Notes under the pieces: generated by a model
Told to the model about the DNA's origin: nothing
Database searches by the model: none
Seen by the model: the letters and a program-made list of their open reading frames with translations, nothing else
Translations under genes and position numbers: made by a program
Origin: Larix kaempferi
Lineage: Eukaryota; Streptophyta; Pinopsida; Pinales; Pinaceae
Reading direction: 5' to 3'
Length of the DNA: 64,000 bases
Assembly: GCA_027924585.1 (NCBI GenBank)
Contig: BSBM01000076.1
Span: 8,589,001 to 8,653,000 of the forward strand
Shown here: piece by piece, positions 1-11,924 of the stretch
How the letters are laid out: every line of letters starts with the position of its first letter
Numbering within the stretch: the stretch's first letter is position 1

Positions 1-191
1 GTTCAACACAGGGAAATTTGTTTTGACATTTACTTATAAAAAGAAGAAAATCACATTTAGGATATCACAATGAAGTCATATTCAAAAGTTGTGTCCTCTG
101 AACACTTCAAAGATATCTCAAAGGTGTTTTTAGAAGAAGATAAAAAATCAATACATAAGATGCAAAAAGATTTACGTTGGATAAGGTCATC

Positions 192-926
192 ATGGATAAA
201 GAAGAAGAGATATCTCATCTAAGAGATCATAATAAAAAATTACTTCTTCAAATCAAGAAGGCGAAAGATAAGGCACAATGCAATCAAAATTTAAGAGAAG
301 GAGAGCAAGATAATAAAGATGCTCAAAATGAAGTCGACAAGAAAGATTATAAGGAAGAACTCTTACACTTAAGGAGACATAATCAAGATTTACTCATACG
401 AATTAGAAAAGTAAAACATGATAAGAAATAATGACAAGAAAAGTTAGATCGCAAGGGAACGTTAGTTGACAAGGAAATGATGATCGACCCAATAGACAAC
501 TCATCAAACGCTCAAATTCAAACACCAAAAAGGGGACACAATATAGATTCAAACAATGATCAAATTTAGATGAATGTTTATACTGACAAATCACTACAAA
601 CATCAAAACAATATGGTTTCAAATATCAATCACAAAATATTACGATGCCTTATCGTCATCCAAATCATAAAAATCGATATGACCAACGACAAGGTCAAAA
701 GGAACATAAACATACAAGTTGCGATTTCAAAACAGAATGGAGACAAAATCAACAAACTTGGTGGAAGCAGAAAACGAGAAGTTATATCCGAAAAATTGAT
801 CAACAAACAGTTCCAATGAAGTTAGATCTCAGACGGACTACTTCAAATATGACGCAACATTTTCACTCAATGTTTAAAAGAACACATCGTCTCATTTCGT
901 CAAGTGTTGCAGTTACCAACACATAA
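192..926 (+). pseudogene. Lysine-rich coiled-coil reading frame, broken, probably retroelement-derived
   Basis: I do not recognise a family. One reading frame runs from an ATG at 192 to 926 but is cut by TAA-TGA near 429 and a TAG just before 570. The first segment has a heptad-like, highly charged helix containing an internal duplication: EEISHLRDHNKKLLLQIKKAK is echoed by EELLHLRRHNQDLLIRIRKVK about 40 residues later. The second segment is rich in Gln, Lys, Arg and His, and no catalytic motif is visible. Downstream, near 985, a TTTGAGGACAAAG-type string precedes a purine-rich stretch and a possible LTR start. That arrangement also closes gypsy element E further right, so this is probably the 3' internal end of an old LTR element. 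Inference only. Confidence 0.35.
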
Positions 927-1017
927 GATCATGAGAAAGCGTCACAAGCAAGAAAAAGGATAAAATTCTTCCATAATCATGCTTTGAGGACAAAGCATCT
1001 CTAATAGGAAGGCAATG

Positions 1018-1306
1018 TTATGAATATAAAATATGCAAATAATAATAAATAATAATTAAATTTTTAATTAATAATAAATAAAAAATAGTAATAATTATTA
1101 AAAATTGCAACTCTTTACGAAGAGTTACTATGTTCCCTTTAAGCATTATATATGTGGGCTCTCCTATTTGTAATCATATCATCATCTTCATATCAAATAT
1201 ATGTATTTTATTATTTATGGATTATTGTGGGTTGTCATATTTAGATTGGAAGTTTCATATATGAACCATCTTGGTTCATACCAACTAACGAACCCATCTA
1301 CTACAC
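1018..1306 (+). repeat. Possible LTR or solo LTR (3' side of the remnant at 1-1017)
   Basis: The stretch begins TGTTATGAATATA right after a purine-rich AGGAAGGCAA tract and ends near ACTACA. It is extremely AT-rich, with a TATATATG TATA-like box around 1146. No second copy lies in the window and no target duplication could be verified, so both borders are guesses. Confidence 0.3.
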
Positions 1307-2499
1307 TTTCCCGAAGTATGCTCTTGTTTCCACCGAAAAAGCTGTCCTGAGTCAGTGGTTTATAATAAAAAAAGAGATTCGTAGCTTAGTTTTAATTACT
1401 TAACATTTACTTTATTTTCAGTCCTTATAACGAACTCTAATTCTAGTCCCCTTATGCTCTTGGACCACCATGGCTTGCCAAATCTATGGTCACAATTAGA
1501 ATGGGATTAGAGTGACTAGTTTAATAGGAAAATCCACCAAAACTTTTATTGTTAAAGCAATGGATTCACAAAGAAATTACTATGCAGTCAGGGGGATAAA
1601 CAAAGCAAACTTTATGTCTCACCCCGTTGGAAACCTGGTATAGTTTCTTTTGCACTCACCATTGAGAACAAAGGCTAAGTGGGCCTACTCCTAGATAATG
1701 TCTTTTTCTGCAATTTAAATGCACGGGTACAATTTCAACATCAATAAATACACTCTAATCAACTCATCCATAATAATTAAAACTAACCAAGAAGCATTGC
1801 AAAACATTATCTTTCAGCAGACTCCATTTACCTTATTCGGCACTGGTCTAATTAATGACATTTTGCATAAGTGAATTCAATGTGTTGCGATTGGTTTATC
1901 ATTTACATACTATTGGTTTAATTCATATGATGCTCTTGTTTCAGTACATTTCAAACTCCTAGATTTCATTTATGATGTAGTGTAATCAACCTTAGTTTCT
2001 TTTATTAGGGACCATCCCCCTTGTCTTCGTTAGGAGTTGGCCTAGACAGAGGAGTCAAGTGTTAAGTGACAACAAGATTGACTTGTGACTTCCCCCAAGG
2101 ACGCACCCAATGAATCGAATATTTTTGCCATGTTACTCGAGGTGCAAATAAGGTGGAAACATGCCTCTTTAACCATTACATAGATTTTATCTACCAAGTT
2201 GACTATCAAATTTTTCAATCCTATAATTCTGAAAATTATACACATCATTTCATATAAATATATATGATATCAATAACTCTAGCTAGATGACTGTATAGAC
2301 AAAAAACCAGGGTATATCTACTATAACCTTATATTATACTCACTCTCATAGATAAACAAAAAAACTTTAATAGCATATATATCGATATTCTTGTGTGGTT
2401 CTTCACAAGTTGTTCTCTTTGTTTCTTACCCTTCCTAGAACTTATGTCAGCTTGGATGTGGTCCAATATCATGTTCATAAAACTCATCATTAGTCATTT
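1307..2499. other. No supported gene; AT-rich intergenic DNA
   Basis: I see no domain, RNA gene or paired repeat here. A minus-strand reading frame at 2042-2248 has a faint resemblance to the tail of a LINE RNase H (hydrophobic stretch, then an SLGASLGE string). It is too short and diverged to call. Confidence 0.5.
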
Positions 2500-2509
2500 C
2501 TCACTATTA

Positions 2510-3405
2510 CCACATCCCATCACCCACCTACAATCCATTCATGACAATAAGTCTGCCATGTTGTTCCTTTATCTAAAAATGTGTTGGAAATTGATGTGTT
2601 GGAAATTATCTAAGATCATCATCACTTCCTCGAATAAAGGATTCGAAAAGATATTTTTGGGAAGCCTCTTCACTCTCATCCATTCAATAACTAACTTAGA
2701 GTCCCCGAAAACCTGTAACTTCTGCACACCTTTTGTTGAGGCCAAAATCAAAACTAATTTAAGAGCCATCATCTTTGCTCAGTTATTAGAACCAGGGTAA
2801 TTTTTAGGGGTAAAATTTCACCAGTTGGCTATTTTTTGGGCATTTTTTCAAAAAATAAATTCATTATTTGGTCATTTTTAGTCTCTAATATTGCCTATAT
2901 TTACATAGAATGTGTTTTTTTAATCATAATATTCGCCAAAATTTACAATTTTCAGTAGTAAATTGTATGTTTCATATTTAATATTCGCCTAAATATCTAT
3001 ATATATGTTTTTTTCAATCCAAACTAATCGCCTAGAATACTACACTTAAGTATACTATTAGAATCCTTAAAACATACCCTGATTAGAACTTCTCCCAATT
3101 CTTACTGAAAACTTGATCCATTGAAAATCATTGATGTATAAGATACCACCTACTCCCCCTGTGGCAAGATCTCCTTGGGAGGCTCCATCAAAATATGACC
3201 AACATCCAAATCTATCAATAATATCCTCAACAACCCTTCTCACCTTTGGAGGACCATCAACTTGAGGGAAGTGAGATAAAATTACCAAAAAAATTGTAGC
3301 ATAGATATCTAGTTGGATGAATACATCATTAAATATAACCTGGTTCCTACCTAACCAGGTACCCCATATCATGGGAGCGAGAAGATCTTTGAAATCTGAA
3401 AACAT
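2510..3405 (-). pseudogene. LINE RNase H domain, split by a MITE
   Basis: The reading frame at 3405-3067 contains WGTWLGRNQVIFND followed by WSYFDGASQGD, typical of the start of the RNase H domain at the C end of plant L1 ORF2 (DGA matches the catalytic D-G-A/S motif). It breaks off at GRSSNQ. The domain resumes at 2772-2569 with MMALKLVLILASTKG and VFGDSKLVIEW, where GDSKL is the conserved D-S motif. A stop-ridden tail reaches about 2510. The gap between the halves is exactly the MITE at 2793-3081 with its 8-bp duplication. Known for the family: RNase H removes RNA from RNA-DNA hybrids during copying. This copy cannot be functional. Confidence 0.75.
2793..3081. mobile_element. Non-autonomous hAT-type MITE, 289 bp
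   Basis: The element is flanked by a perfect 8-bp direct repeat ATTAGAAC (2785-2792 and 3082-3089). It starts CAGGGTA and ends TACCCTG, a terminal inverted repeat of the CAGGG type found in hAT transposons, which make 8-bp target duplications. The inside is AT-rich and has no open reading frame, so it must have been moved by a transposase supplied elsewhere. It splits the RNase H domain of the LINE, and removing it with one duplication copy rejoins the domain. Both ends are directly visible; the superfamily is assigned from the terminus and duplication length. Confidence 0.85.
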
Positions 3406-4537
3406 TGCATTATTGAACCAGTCCTGTAATGCTTCTTGTAAACTGATACTATTCCAAACAAATTGAATACCTTTGACGTGTGATATGTCATATGATCACA
3501 TTCTTCCAATGTAAGAACAATGGATAAAAAGATGAGAAATATTCTCATAATCGTCTTTGTAGAGTGGACATCTGCCAGGGCCAATACTAAATTTTATGAT
3601 CAGATGGTCCCATACAGGAACTCTGTTTGATAGAGCTAGTCAGAAGAAGAGTTTTGTCTTTAAAGGACAATTGAGCTTCCATGGAGGAGGGAATTACCAG
3701 TTGGTCTCAAGAAGATATTTTTCTTCTCTTATAATCCTGTATCCTATACTAGGAGAGTAATGACCACCTTCAGGATTTCTGGACCATAACAAGACATCCT
3801 CTCTATTCATCAATTGGATGTGATAGTCATGTAGGGCCTTTAGATAGCTTTCAATGAACTCTTTCATCATCCACAAAGCTCAAATCCTCTGCCTTAAGCC
3901 ATGCTTGTTGAAAAGGGGTAGTATGCAAATCATCACCTATTTGTCCTAGAAATAGAAAACTACGATCCTTCAAAGATTCAATCATAGCCACTGAAAGTCT
4001 ATGATAATCAATACAACCAGTCCAAGGATCAATACCCAACCTAATAATTCTTCCATTTCTCACACACCAAACTAACCATTCCCCAATGACATCAAAATCC
4101 AAAATGATAGATTTCCACATGGTAGAAACATTTGTTAGAGACCTATCATTAGTCATGAAGCATTCCTCAGTAGTAAGTGGGAGAATATATTTTTGTTGAA
4201 CAACTTTAATCCATGGATCTTCACCTTTAAGAATGTTCCATACCCCCTTTGTTTCCAAGGATTTTGCAAATAAAAGAGGGTGCTTGAGACCCCATGCTCC
4301 TAAATCTTTAGGAAAAGATAGCTTATTCCATCCAACCCAATGGAAATCCTTCTCTTTTGAGCTCCCACTCCACAAGAATTTATAACACAAGTTTATGTTG
4401 TGTTCCAGTGTATCTGTAGGTACACATACCAGGAAAACCCAATACACAGGAATTTCCTCGAACACATATTTCATCACGATAAGTCTCCAACCTCTAGATA
4501 GCCACTTATTGCACCATAGATGTAGTCTATTCTCCAC
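3406..4537 (-). pseudogene. LINE ORF2 C-terminal part (RT thumb and zinc-binding region)
   Basis: The 228-residue frame at 4537-3851 carries LHLWCNKWLSRGWRLIVMKYV, then VLVCVP-like and NLCYKFLWSG segments. It continues with WVGWNKLSFPKDLGAWGLKHP and a WKSIILDFDVIGEWLVWCVRNG stretch. These are characteristic of the region after the RT fingers and palm in plant L1 ORF2 (post-RT thumb to zf-RVT region). A second frame at 3876-3694 continues it (DVLLWSRNPEGGHYSPSIGYR), and a frame around 3600-3480 shows a CPLYKDDYENISHLFIHC-like Cys-Cys-His-Cys pattern. At least three frame changes separate these blocks. It adjoins the RNase H domain, as in intact elements. Confidence 0.75.
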
Positions 4538-4599
4538 TTTGCCAATGAGCCAAGCCTAGTCTTGGTGATGGTAATCATTTGGATTTATAGTTAAGGACA

Positions 4600-6140
4600 A
4601 ATAATTAATACCATTCTAAATATCCACCATGTCAAAATCAAACTGAGATCGAATCCATGTAATAGCTTCAAGGTCCAGATTCATAAATGAGACAATGGTC
4701 ATATTATGATTTATGACCATACATGTAGTTGCTGAAAATAAATCCAAGATAGCCTTAAGTTTGACTATATCCCTCCTGGAGCCATCTGTGAATAACACGA
4801 TGTCATCAACAAAGAGAAAATGTGTAATGTAAACATTACTCCTTATCCTGATGACTCTTAATGACCCATTTGACTTATCATGATGTATAGATCTGCTCTT
4901 CCAGGACTGAAAAAGCATGAGGTTGATCCATTAACAAGTACAACAAAGGATACTGTTTGGATGCAGGATAAAATCCAGTTAACAAATTCAAGCTGAAAAC
5001 CCACCTACAGCAACACTAGTCTTAAAAAATTCCAACTAATGCAATCATGTGTTTTGGAGAGGTCTACCTTAATGATGGTTTTCAACATCTTCTTCAATTT
5101 TGCTAAATGAAGAACCTCTTGAGTTGTACCTATAGCATTGTGAATTTGTCTACCTTCTAGGAAGGAAAATTGCTCTTCTAGGACTTCCCCAAAGGGAATA
5201 CCTTTGATCCTCCTTGCAATAACCTTTGCGATCAGTTTGTATATGGTGTTTCACAGTGAGATATGGCTGTAGTCATCAAATTTGGCCCCTATATCACTCT
5301 TTGATATGACGGAAATGAATGTGAAATTAAAAGTAGTAAGTATCCTCCCATTTATCCTTGATTCTTTAATGACCACAAGTAGGTCCATATGGAATAGGTC
5401 CATGAAACTAGTAAAAAAATCAATAGGCCATCCATCTAGCCTAGGAATTTTATCCTTCTACATAGATTTGACTAACTCCTTTAGTTCATCAAGGAACATA
5501 GCTTCATGTAAAGCCATATTGTGTTCATCATTAACATAGTTTGGGAAGAGGGCACACAATCTCAGCCTATGGGAAACATAATCCATATCATCTTCGTTAA
5601 ACATATTGCTAAAGCGATTCACACATGCTCTTCCAATATTCTTGAATCTAGCCACCAAGCTCCCATCATCCTCCTCAACCCTCCATAGAGAATTTCAATT
5701 CTTCATGTGTCTAACAAAATTGTGGAAATATTTAGTGTTGTCATCCCCTTTTTTGAGCCATGTGGGTCTGATTTTGAGTCTCATAGAAGTTTCTTCATCA
5801 AGTAGGATATTTCTCCTCCTAACCTCAAGATCAACTATATCTATTTTTTTATTTTCCTTTAGAGAAACCCCATATTATTAGAATGAAAAAATTCCAGCAT
5901 ATAGTTTATCCTACACAATTCATCACCAAGTTTCTTCCTCCTTTCTACTACCCAATTGACTGATAGTGCTTTTACCTTCTTTAAATTGGATTGGCATTGT
6001 AGGCCCACTGAGACAGGGCTAGTTGAATCATAGGGAGTACATGCTCTTTTTATCAATTGTATGTAGTCAACATCCTCCAACAAAGTAGAGACATATTTGA
6101 AAGAACTCGGAGGATATTTTAGGTCCATCTTCAATTCCAT
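4600..6140 (-). pseudogene. LINE reverse transcriptase, multiply broken
   Basis: The minus strand carries pieces of an L1-type reverse transcriptase. The frame at 6140-5859 holds the linker after the endonuclease. 5658-5458 reads VARFKNIGRACVNRFSNMFNE. A broken stretch around 5250-5040 encodes fingers and palm segments that refer to a filled-in FLEGRQI-like region. 4918-4616 contains HFLFVDDIVLF, the catalytic F-x-D-D box, followed by ILDLFSATTCMVINHNMT, a typical palm continuation. Stops and frame changes occur every few hundred bases. In a working LINE this enzyme copies RNA at the nicked target; this one is inactive. Confidence 0.75.
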
Positions 6141-6825
6141 AAATATGGGAAAATGATCAAAATATCCACATTCTCCTACCCATCTTTTAATGCAAGTAGA
6201 CGCTCTTAAAGAATCTTCATTAAAAAAAATGATCCAATCTTTTTATAATGCTGTCAAAACCAATTCACATATTCCTCCATGTTGACTTCAATAAAACTGG
6301 AGGAATGCCAAATAAGGAAATCTCCCCCAACTTTTGGGAAAGATAATATGATAAAGTGTCCTTGGGTGCATTCAAGCACCAAATATCACCTTCAACCAAG
6401 GTAAAATTGAGGTCACCCCCAAGGATAAGTCTATCCACTACCAAAATACCTAATTTGAATAATTTCTCGTAGTAATCCACTCGATGCTAATATGGACCAT
6501 AAATATTTAAGAAGGTGAATGCCTATCCAAGTTCCCAAGAAAATAGAACATATCCCAATCCTATATAAACTTCCCAACTGTTAGTACATAGAAAGTATCT
6601 AGTATTCCATGCGGTGATGATCCCCCCAAACCTTCCAGAAGCATTGATTACAACAAAGTGCCAACCTGGTAAAAGATTCCTAAGATAATTCAAAATAGTA
6701 TCTCCACAAGCTAAAGATTCCTGTAAAAATACCACTAATGGATTGTGCAACGAAACCAAACTTTTGAGGGCTAAATTTTTGGAGGGCAGCCTAAGCCCTC
6801 TACAATTCAAAGATATAACAAGCAT
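6140..6825 (-). pseudogene. LINE endonuclease (AP-endonuclease-like), broken
   Basis: The frame beginning at 6825 starts MLVISLNCRGLRLPSKN, which matches the N-RG-L start of the APE-like endonuclease domain at the head of plant L1 ORF2. PLVVFLQESLA follows, containing the catalytic Glu motif (LQE). Next come GWHFVVINASGRFGGIITAWN and, in the frame at 6480-6265, RLILGGDLNFTL, containing the catalytic G-D-x-N motif. The frame shifts between 6523 and 6480. The ATG at 6825 is the likely original ORF2 start because the domain begins right there. Confidence 0.8.
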
Positions 6826-7033
6826 TAAGTAAACTTTGTACTGGGTTTGCTCGCTCTAAGAGACCCTTTTAGATTTTTTTGACATCCAGACCTAACATCC
6901 AGGGTTACCTCATCCTACGCAGAGGCCATAACCGACCTCTGACCTCGAATTTTAAAGGAAGACCTAGTTGATCTATGAATAATACCTTCGCCCGATCCCA
7001 ACACCCGATGAAACTTGGATAAAATTATTGGGC

Positions 7034-8409
7034 TCAGATGATATCAGGATAGGCTAGAATCGGGATTGTATCCAAGATTGTGAGCAAATGTAAAAGATAA
7101 AGAAGGGTTGTTAAGGGGGTCCAACTTCCCTTTATCGGAAGCAAGATGACTAGGTTGCAATAAGGGGGAGAATCGGACAAAAAATAATGAAAGTACAAGG
7201 GTATAAATAGAGAATACTTCTCAACACTCAACCCCTTGTGACCATAAAACTCCAAGACCTTGGAACGAGACATTAAATTCAGAGCTAAGTAAAATCCCAA
7301 ATCCGCAGACTCATGAGAGACACTTGACAAAGAACCACCAAACAAAGGGGAGAAACATGAACCCTAAGACACTGACTGTAGAGCCAAAGATAATACCCTC
7401 CCCATAGTCTCATGATGGTCCAATTTTAAACAATTCTCCAAATAATCTTGGAGATCTAGACTATTCAAATCAAATAGCAAACCATTACTCAAGGAAGGGA
7501 AACACACATATGGGGAAGGCCTGATGGACTTACCAATAACTAGACACTATGGGTTAAAATATTCAACAAATGCCTGGATGCAATTCACATATGGTAGTGC
7601 ATGAGTCCACGCCACCTTTGATATGTTTGTGAGGCAATCAATGTGCAAGGCCCCATCTGCAAAAGATGTGGGAAGAGAGACCGTAGTATCCATAGAAACA
7701 CCTTCAGGAACCAGTGAGTCAAACAAAGTGGCGCCATGAGTCGGAGAAGAAATTACATCCTCAGCCACCTCCATAAGAGTAGAAGGTTCCACATCCCTGA
7801 AGCCCATAACAAATGGGAAATCCTTTACATGTTTTTCCTCCACATCTTCCTTACAAAAGGATTTAGACACTCCCACACCAAATGGCCATAAGTGTGGCAT
7901 CTATTACATCTATAAAGTATACCTATATAATCCATAGTTTGGACATGTGAGAGGCCCCCAACAGAGATGGTCATATCAACAAGAAGACCCTCCTTGAGGT
8001 CTATATCTACCATAATTTGGCTAAAGATAGGATATTAGATGACTAGAAATTGAGATCCACCGATAAGAAAATACCTAGAGCCGAACCTATCTTGGAGAAG
8101 ATTTTTGAATTCCATAATTCCGCTGGAAGCCCCTGGGAGTCTTATCCAGATCGGATATCGATAAAGACATGCATAAAAAAATGGCGTCCACCGTTTAAGC
8201 GTGATAGCAATAGTGTCCCACTGCCAAACCCCATTCATAATACGTAAAATCTTCCTCTTGGTTATGGAGAATAATGCCCATCCATCCTTTCACCATAGTA
8301 AAAACCATAGAAAAATAACCTAGTGGTTCCACCCAATTAGAATCCACCCAAGCCCGAAAAGAGTGCATGCCCATACTCCAAACCAATACCAAAAAGGCCT
8401 ACCGGGGTT
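7034..8409 (-). pseudogene. LINE ORF1 (RNA-binding, CCHC zinc knuckle), cut by element D
   Basis: The frame at 8238-8035 shows a W-x-x-D-T segment and YPIWIRLPGASSGIMEFKNLL, typical of the DUF4283-type region in plant L1 ORF1. The frame at 8013-7825 contains CNRCHTYGHLVWEC, a C-x2-C-x4-H-x4-C zinc knuckle, placed after it as in intact ORF1 proteins. The remaining C-terminal part (7900-7547 and 7345-7034) is poorly conserved and acidic or serine-rich. The coding start lies beyond element D, which inserted at 8410-8414. Frame changes separate the blocks. Confidence 0.7.
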
Positions 8410-8414
8410 GTCTC

Positions 8415-8939
8415 TGATCCACTCAATAGTTGGCATTGTTGTCGGATGCTAACTTCGACTGGGACAAGTCATCGACTTCGACACAAATTTGACAAGTTCC
8501 GAATTCGACATGGCTTTGACAAACTCAGTAGCTTTGACAAGTTTAGAAACCTCAACAGTTCCGCGACGTCGACATGTAGAGTCGACTTATAGCTTGCGAC
8601 TATCGCATTACGACAGATTGTCTCTTTGTCTTCCAGTCAACTCTAATGGTTGAACTTCCAAACCGTTCTAACTTCTTTTGTAACTGAACGTAACGGGCAG
8701 GCGCCCAAGCGTCTAAGCATTCTATATAAGCATGTATAATATTGTAATATAAAGTGATGATCTTATATCGAGTAATAGAAAAATCAGTTCGCATTCCTGC
8801 ATATTGTCTGTGTATTTGTGTTTATCTGTGTAGTGTATTTCTTCTATGCTTATTCCATTTCTTAAGCTTCCACCATAATAGAGCCAACTCATTCAGTCGA
8901 ACTGTTGTCCCCCTCGTGCACCTGGGCGCGGCCGGATCA
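8415..8939 (+). repeat. Element D 5' LTR (525 bp)
   Basis: Begins TGATCCACTCA and ends GGATCA. A CTATATAAGC TATA box lies near 8722-8731, so transcription would start about 30 bp downstream. The upstream half contains repeated TCGACAAG-like strings. Confidence 0.93.
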
Positions 8940-8940
8940 T

Positions 8941-8952
8941 TGGTATCATAGA
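8941..8952 (+). other. Element D primer-binding site (initiator tRNA-Met)
   Basis: TGGTATCATAGA starts one base after the 5' LTR. It matches the usual plant TGGTATCAGAGC Met-tRNA primer site with changes at the end. Confidence 0.85.
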
Positions 8953-8999
8953 TTTCAACTTTGTTCGTGCTTAACACTTCCAACAAAGTTACCTGACTT

Positions 9000-10052
9000 A
9001 TGCATGTTCAAACACGCTCGCAATCTCAACAATCCAAGCAAACACTACCTCTAGAAATGGAAGGAGAAACAAACAATAGACATGCAGCCAATGAGACAGC
9101 ACAAATTATTGAGCAAGTGCTGACTCGACAATGGACTGAAATGTTCACCCAGTTCAATGAAATTCTCACGCGATTTGCTTTGACATCCAGAGGATTTTCG
9201 ACGAGAATTAACTCCGACAAAATCATCCCCTTCAAAGTGAAAATGAATTCGGACATACTGAATCTAGAAGGCAAGATTAACGCAGAATCCGTTGATAATT
9301 GGGTACAACAATTGGAATCCTATTACTCTGTGAATCAACTTTCGGAAGACGAAAATATCACCATTGCATCCTTAAATATGTCAACATATGTGCACTGCTG
9401 GTGGGAGAAACTCTCGACAAAGATGGAGAAAAGTGGAGACCCGATCGACACATGGGATAAATTTGTCGAATACATCCGAAAGGAATTTTACCCGCCCAAA
9501 TACCTTGAACATCAGTACAAGAAGTGACAACAGCTAAGGAAATGGAAATACCAATCAGTACATAGTTACACTGACGAATTCTATCGACTCATGGCTAGAC
9601 TGGGCGTCCAAGATGAAGAGAAATGGCTTATTCTGAAGTACATCAGCAGATTGTCCCTGTACATTCAGTAGGAGATGGAATTTATGATTGTCAATACGCT
9701 TGCGGATGCATTCCACTATGCAGCAAACTTTAAACCAAGCAGAAAGGAAAAGCACGCTTCGCGACAAAGTCGACATCAGGACGACCACCTGACAAGAAGA
9801 CACCAGACGACTTTGACAAGTCTAAATCTTCTCAGCCGACCTTGCCAAAGCCAGATCATGGAAAAAATCATTTTCAGAAAAGGGAACGTAGAAAACAATT
9901 GCCTACCAGGAAATAGTGTGATTACCACCACTCATCTTGGCACGATACATCTGAATGCAAAGATCGAAAGACATTTTTGGCAAAAGTGTCGACATCTGAC
10001 GCGTTCGACAAGATGGTGGAAGAATCTGATCCAGACGCAACTACCCTTCTGA
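9000..10052 (+). pseudogene. Element D gag
   Basis: The frame starts with MHVQTRSQSQQSKQ at 9000, shortly after the primer site. It runs to a stop at 9527 and then continues in pieces. IDTWDKFVEYIRKEFYPPKY and, after the stop, YTDEFYRLMARLGVQDEEK match the retrotransposon gag (capsid) domain of Ty3/gypsy elements. Around 9915-9960 a CDYHHSSWHDTSEC string gives a Cys-His-His-Cys nucleic-acid-binding motif, a variant of the usual zinc knuckle. Stops at 9527 and 9670 and a frame change disable it. In an active element the product would form the cytoplasmic particle and package RNA. Confidence 0.8.
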
Positions 10053-10119
10053 CATCGACATCGATAAATCCAGTAGCCTCGACTATCGTTGACGAGGAGG
10101 AACGAGAGGGTCTGTTCCA

Positions 10120-11900
10120 TACATAGATATGGGTTGAACACAATCCATTACATCTGATAGTGGATAATGGTATCCAGAAGAACTTCATTTCTGAATATCT
10201 CGTGAAGAAACTAGGTCTTGTAACCACTCTGCATCCTCAGCCTTACAACATCGGTTGGATGAAGGATGGACAAGAACTATGGATCACTTGACAATGCAAA
10301 CTCGCCTACTTCATTAAGCCTTTTGAAGATGAAGTACTTTGTGACGTGGCACCACTCTCTGTAGCCGACGCCCTGTTTGGGAAACCTTACTTGTGTGATC
10401 GCCATGGATGTTACCAGTCACGACCTCAAAAGGTGATTGCCAAAATCCGAAATTAATGGTACGACATACCAGAGCGACGACCTACACCAACGGTCTTAAT
10501 GATATCTACTAAACAGACGAAGAAGCTCATCAATCATGCTCAGAAGTTCGCATTAATCATGATCAAACAACAACATTCGAGGAAGACTGCAGCGACAAGT
10601 TGACTCATTGACCAGTGCAGTTCTCGACAGAAGCAGTTGATTGACAACGTTCTCAATGAGTATCGTAGTTTATTCCAAGAGCCGGACGGAGTACCTCGAC
10701 ATTTCCAGGTAAAACACTCCACTGAACTTGCTCTTCTTCTTTGCCTAACGCATATCTTTACAGAAGATCCATTCTTGAAAATGAAGAGATTCACAAACAA
10801 ATCCAAGATTTGATCAACAAAGGTCATATTCGACCCAGCTCCTCTCCTTGTGGAAGTCCAGTTGTCTTCGTTCCAAATAAATACTGGACTTAGCGCATGT
10901 GCATCGACTACAGGGCACTCAACAAAATTTCGGTAAGAATCACTACCCTCTACCACGGATAGACAAGCTCATCGACTTTCTAAAAGGTTCCAAATTCTTT
11001 ACTAAGCTCGACCTCAAGTCGGGATATCATCAGATTCCAATCGAGCCCTCAAATGTGTGGAAAACTGCTTTTAAAACCAAGGAGTGATTGTTTGAATGGT
11101 TAGTTATGCCTTTCGGCTTAACCAATGCACCTGCGACCTTCATGCGATACATGGATAACATTTTGTGACCTTTCATTAGCAAATGGGTCATTGTCTATCT
11201 TGACGACATATTGATTTTCAGTCAATCATGGGAAGAACATGTCAGACAGCTTCGACAAGTCCTCGACACTCTCCAGCAACATCGACTTTACTTGAACATG
11301 GACAAGTGCACCTTTGCGATGAACAAAATAAAATATTTGGGGTATGTAATGGAATCTGCAGGCATTCATGTCAATCCAGACAAAGTAAAGATCCTCAAAT
11401 ATTGGTCCATTCCCCAAAGAATTCAAGAACTAGGAAGTTTTCTTGGTTTGGTGAATTTCTATCAATGATTCATACTCGGCTTCAGTCACATATCCTGGCT
11501 GTTACATCAGTTAAAGAAGGGAAATGGAAAAATTGTATTCAAATGGACATCTACATAATAAGAAGCTTTCGAACAACTCAAGCACAAGCTCTGCACTGCA
11601 CCAGTACTTGTGTTACATGATTTGCATCATTCCTTTGATATTGAGACGGATGCATCGGACTATGCCTTGGGCGCAGTGATCACTCAGTCTAGTCACCCAG
11701 TCGCTTTTCATTCCAAAAATTTTAACGACACAGTTAGAATATATTCGACGTACGAAAATAAACTGTACGCCATTGTGCAAGCTCTCAAGCAATGGAGGTA
11801 TTACATCCTTGGCAAGGAAACGGTCATCCTCATTGACCATAAGCCTCTACAGTTCACTCCGACCCAGTCGAAACTATAGACAACCAGACAACTCAAGTGG
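10120..11900 (+). pseudogene. Element D protease, reverse transcriptase and RNase H
   Basis: Protease: around 10150, HLIVDNGIQKNFISEYLVKK matches the D-S/T-G active-site region, with the residue after the Asp changed to Asn. [15 protein letters not shown] and [17 protein letters not shown] (10940-11045), [16 protein letters not shown] (11107-11154) and the catalytic VYLDDILIFS (11193-11222), then FLGLVNFY. RNase H: FDIETDASDYALGAVI (about 11635), followed by STYENKLYAIVQALKQWRYY. Stops interrupt nearly every block, for example before PFISKW, after FKTKE and after SLGLVNFYQ. Gene order PR-RT-RH-INT identifies Ty3/gypsy rather than copia. Confidence 0.85.
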
Positions 11901-11924
11901 ATTAATTAACTACAACAATTTCAG

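Noticed and set aside
2042-2248. Second LINE RNase H tail
   Set aside because: Resemblance limited to a few residues; not enough to call.
2393-2800. Plus-strand frame of 135 codons
   Set aside because: Antisense to the LINE RNase H and crosses the MITE border.
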